NCBI GenBank assembly: GCA_023485925.1
Contig: JAMDAJ010000062.1
Coordinates: forward strand, 1 to 6,527
Reading direction: 5' to 3'
Origin: Patescibacteria group bacterium
GTDB lineage: Bacteria; Patescibacteriota; Doudnabacteria; UBA920; 2-01-FULL-50-11
Length of the DNA: 6,527 nt
Made by a program: the position numbers and the translations under genes. This document shows, piece by piece, positions 1 through 5,135 of the stretch; within the stretch, counting starts at the first letter, position 1, and each line of letters starts with the position of its first letter. The notes under the pieces are model-generated. The model searched no databases, was not told the DNA's origin, and saw only the letters and a program-made list of their open reading frames with translations.

Positions 1-1
1 C

Positions 2-688
2 TGCTCCCACCCGAGTTCGGTTTTAGAGCTGCTCGAGACTTGCCGTGCGAAACAATTTTCCCCGAAAATCGTTTTCGCCAGCTCGGCGAACTTGGTCGGG
101 TTGACCGATCGTCTGCCGGTCGATGAGACTTTTGCCGACCGGCCGCTCACCATTTATGCCATCCACAAACTTACCGCCGAGCGGTATCTAAAATATTACG
201 CGGAGAATTACGACATCAAAAGCGTTATTTTGCGCCTGTCCAACGTCTACGGCCCTTCCGTGGATTTGGAGTCGTTCCGCCGCGTGGCGTTCAACCGGAT
301 GATTGCGGCGGCTTTTGGGACTGGTAAACTCATGCTCTTTCGCAACCGGCATTGCGTTCGTGATTATTTGTACATCGACGACGCGATCGCGGCTTTTCTG
401 GCCGGGGGTAGCAGCAAAAAAACAGGCGACGGAAATTTTTACGTGATCGGAAATGAAAAAGGCTATAATTTCGGGGAGTTCGCCAAACTCATCGCCGAAA
501 AGGTTTCCGCGCAGACCGGCAGGCAGGTCGAAATTGCCAGCGACGAGATCACCGAATTGGTGCCGGCGGAATTTCGGAATTTTGTGGCCGACAGCGCCCG
601 TTTTAAAAAGTTGACCGGCTGGAAGACCGAGATTTCTTTGGGGCAGGGAATCGAAAAGACACTTAGCTATTTAGCCAAAGTTTCATGA
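2..688 (+). CDS. NAD-dependent epimerase/dehydratase (extended SDR), 5'-truncated by the window edge
   Basis: Nucleotide-sugar epimerase or dehydratase of the extended short-chain dehydrogenase/reductase family, acting in the cytoplasm on an NDP-sugar. The frame is open from base 2, giving 228 visible residues. The TTG at 92 is not the start, because family sequence lies before it: a helix ending LLETCRAK, then the strand KIVFASSAN with the catalytic Ser region (about residues 22-30). The catalytic pair is Y52 and K56 in YAIHK, followed by the usual LTAERYL. LRLSNVYGP is the substrate-side motif after the active site, and RDYLYIDDAIAAF is the typical C-terminal-domain motif. Family members have about 310-330 residues, so roughly 90-100 N-terminal residues, including the GxxGxxG NAD loop, lie outside the window. 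The last codons overlap the aminotransferase start (ATGA), so the two are probably translationally coupled. The exact sugar substrate cannot be told. Confidence 0.93.
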   Translation, partial: CSHPSSVLELLETCRAKQFSPKIVFASSANLVGLTDRLPVDETFADRPLTIYAIHKLTAERYLKYYAENYDIKSVILRLSNVYGPSVDLESFRRVAFNRMIAAAFGTGKLMLFRNRHCVRDYLYIDDAIAAFLAGGSSKKTGDGNFYVIGNEKGYNFGEFAKLIAEKVSAQTGRQVEIASDEITELVPAEFRNFVADSARFKKLTGWKTEISLGQGIEKTLSYLAKVS

Positions 689-1788
689 AAGTCCCTTTTC
701 AAGACCTTTCGTTCACAACTTCTGAAGTTGAAACGGAATTTCTTTCTGCGGTTAAACGAATTTTAGAGCGGGGCCCGCTGATTTTAGGGCCGGAAGTTGA
801 GAACTTCGAAAAAGTCTGGGCGAAGTATCTGGGTGTAAAATATGCTATCGGCGTATCCAACGGCGGCGACGCGTTGTATTTGTCGCTTGTGGCGTGCGGT
901 GTAAAGCCCGGCGATGAAATCATCACCCAAGGCAACGCTTATAACGCTTCCGTGACCGCGATCTTGCGTGCGGGCGCCGTGCCGCGGTTCGCCGACATTT
1001 CGCCGGACACCTTGCAGTTTAATGTCTCAAAAATCGAAGGATTGATAACTTCCAAAACCCGCGGTCTCTTGCCAGTGCATCTTTACGGGCAGTCGGGCGA
1101 TATGGAAGCGATTTCTAAGGTCGCGCGCGAGCACGAGCTGAAAGTCATCGAGGACTGCGCCCAGGCCCACGGCGCGGAGTTTGCCGGAAAAAAGCTCGGC
1201 ACATACGGACAAGTCAACGCTTTCAGTTTCTACCCGACCAAGAATTTAGGCGCCTTTGGCGATGCTGGCGCGGTGGTGACGGATGATGCCGCTGTTGCCG
1301 AGCAACTTCGAGCATTGCGGAATTTGGGGCAAGTTTCAAAGAACGACCACCGCTATTTTGGCACGAATATGCGTCTTGACCCTTTGCAGGCCGCGGGCCT
1401 GGCCTTGAAGCTGAGAACTTTAGATAAAATGAATGCCGCGCGAAGGCAAGCGGGGGAATATTACAATCAGCTGCTTAAAAATTCCGGTTCAAAAGTTCGG
1501 GCGGCAGATCTTGTGCCGGGGGCTGTTTCGGTTTACCATTTATACGTCGTATTGCTGCCGGAAGGCACGAACCGGGAGGACTTGCAAAAGCGGCTCGTAG
1601 AATCGGAAATTCAAACCGCCGTGCATTATCCCGTACCGGTTTATCGTCAGCCGTTTTACAAAGGGCCGCAGGACCTCTGTCCTGTGGTCGACGGCGTCTC
1701 CGCCCGAATTTTATCTTTGCCGATGTTCTATGGTATCACGCGGGAACAGCAGGAATATGTGATAGAAAATCTGGCCAAGCAAATTTAA
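685..1788 (+). CDS. DegT/DnrJ/EryC1/StrS-family PLP-dependent sugar aminotransferase
   Basis: PLP-dependent aminotransferase that transfers an amino group, usually from glutamate, to a keto-sugar nucleotide, giving an amino-deoxy sugar for a surface glycan. At 367 residues it is full length for the family. Visible signatures: SNGGDAL (58-64) at the cofactor phosphate; HLYGQ (132-136); EDCAQAHGA (156-164) with D157 facing the pyridine nitrogen; FSFYPTKNLGAFGDAGA (180-196) with K186 as the Schiff-base lysine; and N228, R230 and D232 in the conserved NMRLDPLQAA stretch. The EDCAQAHGA and FYPTKNLGA forms resemble 3-keto-sugar aminotransferases such as FdtB/QdtB, but substrate is not assigned from that alone. 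The ATG overlaps the upstream TGA by four bases. No Shine-Dalgarno sequence is seen, which fits coupling to the epimerase. A terminator hairpin follows directly. Confidence 0.95.
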   Translation: MKVPFQDLSFTTSEVETEFLSAVKRILERGPLILGPEVENFEKVWAKYLGVKYAIGVSNGGDALYLSLVACGVKPGDEIITQGNAYNASVTAILRAGAVPRFADISPDTLQFNVSKIEGLITSKTRGLLPVHLYGQSGDMEAISKVAREHELKVIEDCAQAHGAEFAGKKLGTYGQVNAFSFYPTKNLGAFGDAGAVVTDDAAVAEQLRALRNLGQVSKNDHRYFGTNMRLDPLQAAGLALKLRTLDKMNAARRQAGEYYNQLLKNSGSKVRAADLVPGAVSVYHLYVVLLPEGTNREDLQKRLVESEIQTAVHYPVPVYRQPFYKGPQDLCPVVDGVSARILSLPMFYGITREQQEYVIENLAKQI

Positions 1789-1815
1789 AAACCCCGCTTC
1801 ATCGGCGGGATTTTT
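1787..1815. terminator. Rho-independent terminator, probably bidirectional
   Basis: A hairpin starts inside the stop codon of the aminotransferase. The stem is CCCGC (1793-1797) with GCGGG (1805-1809) around a 7-base loop. A five-A tract (1787-1791) precedes it and a five-T tract (1811-1815) follows, so the stem can extend by A-T pairs past one C/A mismatch. The same structure read on the - strand also ends in a T tract (GGGGTTTTT). It could therefore stop the converging - strand operon as well, after a 3' untranslated stretch of about 150 bases. Confidence 0.85.
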
Positions 1816-1965
1816 GTATACTTTGTATAACAGGAAATCCCGGACGGAGGCCGCAGTAGAAGAATGCCTGTGGTAAGTGGCGGTTGCGGCCGGAGTTCGG
1901 GGAGGAGCTCATTTAGCAGTTGGAGTATATAGACATACCGAATATACGACCGTATGTTTGATATG
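1816..1965. other. Intergenic stretch between convergent genes, no gene recognised
   Basis: About 150 bases between the terminator and the end of the - strand operon. The 7-mer TTGTATA occurs twice, at 1814-1820 and 1823-1829. A GC-rich purine-leaning stretch (about 1836-1915) is followed by an AT-rich part with a short inverted repeat, ACATAC (1933-1938) with GTATGT (1952-1957). A 62-codon - strand reading frame crosses it, but it begins at a TTG inside the upstream gene, ends inside the terminator and matches no family I know, so I do not call it. Confidence 0.5.
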
Positions 1966-2676
1966 TCAGTCAAATGTCACTAATTTTTTTAAGTACCCTT
2001 TCGGGTTCCAGGTGACGAAATATTTTTCCCGGGAATTGTCGATTTCAAATTCTGGATGCTTAGGCACGTATTCAAGTAGCGCCTCCATCGGCCCGGGGCC
2101 GAAATTCGGGTAAACCGGATGGCCGTTTAAGTAAGTGTCTTCCAAGATCATATAACTCCCTGGGCTGACTAGCTCTCCGTAGAGTTCCAGCTCGCGCAAT
2201 ACGTGGTCCTTGCGGTGCAGGGAGTCGAGGATGACCAGCACTTTCTCCCCGGGCTTGATGCCCGATTTTATTTTTTCGATGAGAGCTTCGTCTATCGACG
2301 AGCCCATAACGTACTCGATCCGCGGGTGTTGCGGCCGGCCGGGGTAATCTTTGATATCCACCGTGACAACACGCCCTTTCTTCATCAAATCGCAGAGGTG
2401 GGCAAGATACAGAGCGCTGCCGCCATAGGCCGTTCCGGTTTCGATGATGACATCGGGTTTTAATTCAAAAAGCATTTCCTGGTACACCCACATATCCAAC
2501 GGCAGTTTCCAGATGGGGACGCCCATCCAGCGCGTGTCTTTCCAAGTCTGGTCGGGGTGATCGAAGTAAAGTTTGCCGTAAAGCGTGGCCGAAAGCCGGG
2601 GGGAAGTGAAATAACTTTTGGCGATTTTGCGGAGCAGATTAAGTTTATAAAGCGGCTTGAGCAGGTACTTTTTCAT
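1966..2676 (-). CDS. CmcI-like (cephalosporin hydroxylase family) SAM-dependent methyltransferase
   Basis: Protein of 236 residues with the signatures of the family named after cephalosporin hydroxylase CmcI, which also contains rhamnosyl O-methyltransferases. In a glycan locus an O-methylation role is the better guess. The Rossmann-type SAM loop is IETGTAYGGSALYLA (78-92), followed by VTVDI (104-108) with an acidic residue for the ribose. ILDSLHRKDHVL (149-160) and ILEDT (177-181) carry D151, E179 and D180, probable metal ligands by analogy with CmcI. NGHPVYPNFGPGPMEAL (184-200) is a strong family signature. No signal peptide is seen; the basic N-terminus resembles that of membrane-associated glycan enzymes. 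It is the last gene of the - strand operon, 9 bases after the preceding methyltransferase, and has no visible Shine-Dalgarno sequence. The acceptor is unknown. Confidence 0.9.
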   Translation of the reverse strand: MKKYLLKPLYKLNLLRKIAKSYFTSPRLSATLYGKLYFDHPDQTWKDTRWMGVPIWKLPLDMWVYQEMLFELKPDVIIETGTAYGGSALYLAHLCDLMKKGRVVTVDIKDYPGRPQHPRIEYVMGSSIDEALIEKIKSGIKPGEKVLVILDSLHRKDHVLRELELYGELVSPGSYMILEDTYLNGHPVYPNFGPGPMEALLEYVPKHPEFEIDNSREKYFVTWNPKGYLKKLVTFD

Positions 2677-2685
2677 AGGGTGCAG

Positions 2686-3453
2686 TCAATTAATTTTTTT
2701 GAAAAGCCAATTAGCATAAGCAATGTCGCCCGGGGCGTTTTTTACTTTCGGAAAACCGGGCAGGGGAAATTCGGTGACCTCTTGGTAGCCGAGGTTGAGG
2801 ATGAATTTTTCCATCTCCTTCCGGTTCCGGACTTCAAAAATTATCGGCCGGCTCACTCCGCCGAAACGGTCCTTGACCGTAAAAACGTGGCCGGAGGTGA
2901 CCGGCGTGCGGGGCAAGTAGAGATAATCGGTCGGGGGGAGTTTCTGCAAGAGCGCCTGCCAGTCTTGAATATATTGCAGAGTGCTGCTCAACATAATCAG
3001 GTCAAAATGCCCGTCCGGAAGCGAGTGATCGTGAAAACTGATCTCCGGCGTAAGCTTTTGTCCCAGCTTGCAGATTTTTTCCGTTTCGGTGATGTGATAT
3101 TCTAAAGCGACGTCCGGCGGCAGGACTTTTTTTATGTAATGATAATATACGCCCAAGGCGCCGCCGAAATCCAGGACTCTCATTCGGGATTTACCCCAGG
3201 CGGCCCGCAATCCGGATACTTGCGCGCAACTTAACTCGTGGTGCTCTAGTTCGCTCTGCTCGGAGTTATCCAGATAAGACTCGCTGACCAGGCGCCGGAA
3301 TTTTTTCACCTGTTTTTCCACTAGCAATTCTTCGTTGTAATCCGAACGCGAAAGCGTCCAGCCGTTTTTCACGTACTCCATCCGTGCCGGGTGAAAAATA
3401 TCGCGCAGTTTGAAAACGAAAGGCGGGAGGATTTTTTTGAGGAAGGATTTCAT
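2686..3453 (-). CDS. TIGR04325-family putative SAM-dependent methyltransferase
   Basis: Putative class I methyltransferase of 255 residues from the ATG at 3451-3453. The nucleotide-binding loop is RVLDFGGALGVYYHYI (92-107), followed by an acidic stretch HITETEKICKLG (120-131). FDLIMLSSTLQYIQDW (150-165) and YLPRTPV (179-185) are characteristic of the TIGR04325 group found in polysaccharide and O-antigen loci. I chose this start because MKSFLKKILPPFVFKLRDIF is the usual amphipathic N-terminus of the family. The frame stays open for 33 more codons to an ATG at 3550-3552, but those codons lie in a palindromic repeat and overlap the upstream gene. No Shine-Dalgarno sequence is visible at either start. 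The gap to the upstream gene is 46 bases and to the downstream gene 9 bases. The methyl acceptor is not known. Confidence 0.87.
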   Translation of the reverse strand: MKSFLKKILPPFVFKLRDIFHPARMEYVKNGWTLSRSDYNEELLVEKQVKKFRRLVSESYLDNSEQSELEHHELSCAQVSGLRAAWGKSRMRVLDFGGALGVYYHYIKKVLPPDVALEYHITETEKICKLGQKLTPEISFHDHSLPDGHFDLIMLSSTLQYIQDWQALLQKLPPTDYLYLPRTPVTSGHVFTVKDRFGGVSRPIIFEVRNRKEMEKFILNLGYQEVTEFPLPGFPKVKNAPGDIAYANWLFKKIN

Positions 3454-3463
3454 GAAATTAAAT

Positions 3464-3550
3464 TTCGTCGCGAGGAGGCCGAAGGCCGACGAGGCGATCT
3501 CATTTTCCAGCAGGATTGCTTCGCCCCGCCTCGGCGGGACTCGCAATGAC
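3464..3550. repeat. Palindromic dispersed-type repeat (GTCATTGCGAG element)
   Basis: A nested inverted repeat. Outer arms: 3465-3474 (ends GCGAG) pair with CTCGCAATGAC (3540-3550), with one mismatch and one wobble inside. Inner arms: CGAGGCGATC (3490-3499) pairs fully with GATTGCTTCG (3514-3523) if two G-U pairs are allowed in + strand RNA. The intervening segments hold two small hairpins of their own: GGCC-GAA-GGCC (3477-3487) and CCCGCC-TC-GGCGGG (3525-3538). This cross-like fold and the terminal GTCATTGCGAG are what I recall of a family of short palindromic elements scattered through many bacterial genomes. Only one copy is in the window, so dispersal is known from general experience and not shown here. 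It overlaps the last 17 codons of the DUF5672 gene and ends about 11 bases before the next start. Confidence 0.85.
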
Positions 3551-4306
3551 ATCGCTTTTTAATATGTACGGTTCCCAAAATTCGCGGTTGTAGCGAAACC
3601 AGGCGTGGGCGCCAAAGGGGAGCCGGCCGTTGTTTAATTTGAGGCATTTTTCCGGCGCGATCTCAAAAGCGAATTTTAAAGCTTCGGACACAGGCGCGAT
3701 TTTAAATCCCGGGTAATAAAGGCGGCCTTTCCAGGACCAGAAACGGTCTTCGATGAGTTTGGCGCGGCCGCGGGCGTTGGACCAAATGTCCCAGAGTTGT
3801 TTGGGGCCGGCGCCTTTTTTAAGTTCCCGCGCCATCACCTTCCAGGGATGTTCCCGGCCGTCGATGATTTTCAAAAACGCCGAAACGCGCTTCAAAGAAA
3901 AGCCGCTGCAGCCGACGGAATCGACTGGATAGGGGTAAGGTTTTATCATATTGGCCTTTATCCACGGCGCGCCGATGTAGTCATAGCCCGAGTTTAGCCA
4001 CGGCCCCAGGTCGGATGAGAGAGCCAGCGCGTCCAGCTCGTATTGCAGCATGTACTCGTAATCGGCAAAAGCCGCAAACAGTTCCCGGGACGAGAGCAGC
4101 CGGGCATTGTCTTTGACGCTCCGAAAATATTTCGGGTCGAATTCTACAGTTTTAAAGCTCGGCAAACCATATCCCGAACCCTTTGGCGCGCAGGCGAACT
4201 TGTCGTATTTGCCCAAGTAGTGATTTAAGTGCCGAATGGAAATCTCTTGCTCGGGCGAAAGCGAGGGTCGGTAGAGGAAAGTAAATATGGCGACAGGTTT
4301 CTTCAT
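3500..4306 (-). CDS. DUF5672-family putative glycosyltransferase
   Basis: Cytoplasmic protein of 268 residues matching the DUF5672 group, thought to be glycosyltransferase-like from its fold and neighbours. Visible in order: N-terminal strand VAIFTFLYRP (5-14); YEYMLQYELDALAL (83-96), where E90-L-D92 may act as the DxD-type metal/nucleotide motif; GYDYIGAPW (107-115); VGCSGFSLKR (131-140); EDRFW (186-190); and RLPFGAHAW (228-236), typical of the domain end. The conserved domain finishes near W245-D252. Residues 253-268 (VIASPAEAGRSNPAGK) and the TGA stop are encoded by the palindromic repeat, so the natural C-terminus was probably altered by its insertion. The start ATG lies 3 bases after the sulfotransferase stop with no Shine-Dalgarno sequence, suggesting coupling. 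Donor and acceptor sugars are unknown. Confidence 0.85.
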   Translation of the reverse strand: MKKPVAIFTFLYRPSLSPEQEISIRHLNHYLGKYDKFACAPKGSGYGLPSFKTVEFDPKYFRSVKDNARLLSSRELFAAFADYEYMLQYELDALALSSDLGPWLNSGYDYIGAPWIKANMIKPYPYPVDSVGCSGFSLKRVSAFLKIIDGREHPWKVMARELKKGAGPKQLWDIWSNARGRAKLIEDRFWSWKGRLYYPGFKIAPVSEALKFAFEIAPEKCLKLNNGRLPFGAHAWFRYNREFWEPYILKSDVIASPAEAGRSNPAGK

Positions 4307-4309
4307 CGT

Positions 4310-5110
4310 TTATTGGTAGCCGAGTTTATCCATCATAGGCTTGGCCGCTTCGAGGAGGTATTTTTGGTCTTCTTCGGAGAGCTTGACCGTTTCGGCCAGT
4401 TGGTCGCGCGCGACGAACTTGAATTTGTCGAACCGTTTGATGGAGTAGCTGTAAGTTTCCGTTTCGAGTTTTTTCATATTCTCAAAATTGGCAAGTTCCG
4501 AGGCTTTGGCCAAGGTATCGGGCGAAAGCTGAAAGCCCATGACGTCGAACAGCCGGCCGAGCTCGCGCTTCGGCTCTTTGGCGAAATCTTCGTAGCGGAA
4601 AACCTGCAAGTTCTGATGCCGGCCCGATTGCTCCAGCCACGATTCGGCGTGTTTGGCCCAGGCCTTGATGCCGTATTTTTCGTGGCGCAGAAATTCGGAA
4701 AAGCTGCCGTCAAAAATCAGCTGATTTTTTGTGTAAAGGTAATACGAGCTCATTACGTCGCGGGGGTCGCGTACCAAAAACAGCACGTTGTGGTATTCGC
4801 GGTTATTTGCCGCGTGAGTTTTGATGACGCGGCGGAAGGGCGGGAACGACAATTCGGCAGGGATGTGGCGCGATTCGTGGATATCAGGCACGAAGAGGTG
4901 GATATTGAAAAAATTCGCATGCATGTTGAGTTTCAGATGCAAGCTGATGGCGTTGCCTATCAAAAATGCCACCCAGGTGTTGCCGGATTTCGGGAAAGAA
5001 GCCAGATAAACATCGTCTGAGCGCGGTTGCAAGGGCGCGAATTCGAAAGTAGAGAATTCCGGGTGCAGAATTTTTAGCAGCGAGTTTTTGAAGGAGCGTT
5101 TAAAAGTCAT
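4310..5110 (-). CDS. PAPS-dependent sulfotransferase (Sulfotransfer_1 type)
   Basis: Sulfotransferase of 266 residues that would move sulfate from PAPS to a hydroxyl or amino group, here most likely on a glycan. The 5'-phosphosulfate loop is SFPKSGNTW (38-46) with K41. The probable catalytic base is H99 in RVIKTHA. The 3'-phosphate region is LVRDPRDVMSSYY (112-124) with R114 and S121/S122. FRYEDF (171-176) is the conserved core strand. The usual C-terminal RKGxxGDW loop is not recognisable: at the expected place the protein reads FKFVARDQLAE (230-240), before an ordinary closing helix. No signal peptide or membrane segment is seen, so it should act in the cytoplasm. It follows cysN by 25 bases, which places sulfate activation and transfer in the same transcript. 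No Shine-Dalgarno sequence is visible. Confidence 0.92.
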   Translation of the reverse strand: MTFKRSFKNSLLKILHPEFSTFEFAPLQPRSDDVYLASFPKSGNTWVAFLIGNAISLHLKLNMHANFFNIHLFVPDIHESRHIPAELSFPPFRRVIKTHAANNREYHNVLFLVRDPRDVMSSYYLYTKNQLIFDGSFSEFLRHEKYGIKAWAKHAESWLEQSGRHQNLQVFRYEDFAKEPKRELGRLFDVMGFQLSPDTLAKASELANFENMKKLETETYSYSIKRFDKFKFVARDQLAETVKLSEEDQKYLLEAAKPMMDKLGYQ

Positions 5111-5135
5111 AGAATTAAATTATTTAATGGTTTAA

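Noticed and set aside
1933..1957. ACATAC/GTATGT inverted repeat as an operator or promoter
   Set aside because: The arms are only 6 bases, in AT-rich sequence, and no gene starts downstream on either strand. It is not supportable as a regulatory site.
1785..1973. 62-codon - strand open frame in the convergent intergenic region
   Set aside because: It starts at a TTG within the preceding gene, runs through the terminator hairpin and has low-complexity Leu/Pro content without a family match.
2557..3105. 182-codon + strand open frame
   Set aside because: It lies opposite the TIGR04325 methyltransferase and the start of the CmcI-like gene. It is compositional shadow with no recognisable motif.
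3450..3647. 65-codon - strand frame rich in Arg/Ser/Cys
   Set aside because: It is a third reading frame through the palindromic repeat and the DUF5672 gene. Open frames in several registers are typical of such repeats.
4229..5020. 263-codon + strand open frame
   Set aside because: It is antisense to the sulfotransferase, whose frame shows clear PAPS motifs. The + strand translation has no family features.
5114..5128. AT-only inverted repeat (7-base arms, 1-base centre) between cysN and the sulfotransferase
   Set aside because: It has no GC pairs, a loop too short to fold well and no following T tract. In a very AT-rich 25-base gap it is easily chance, so I do not call a terminator or operator.
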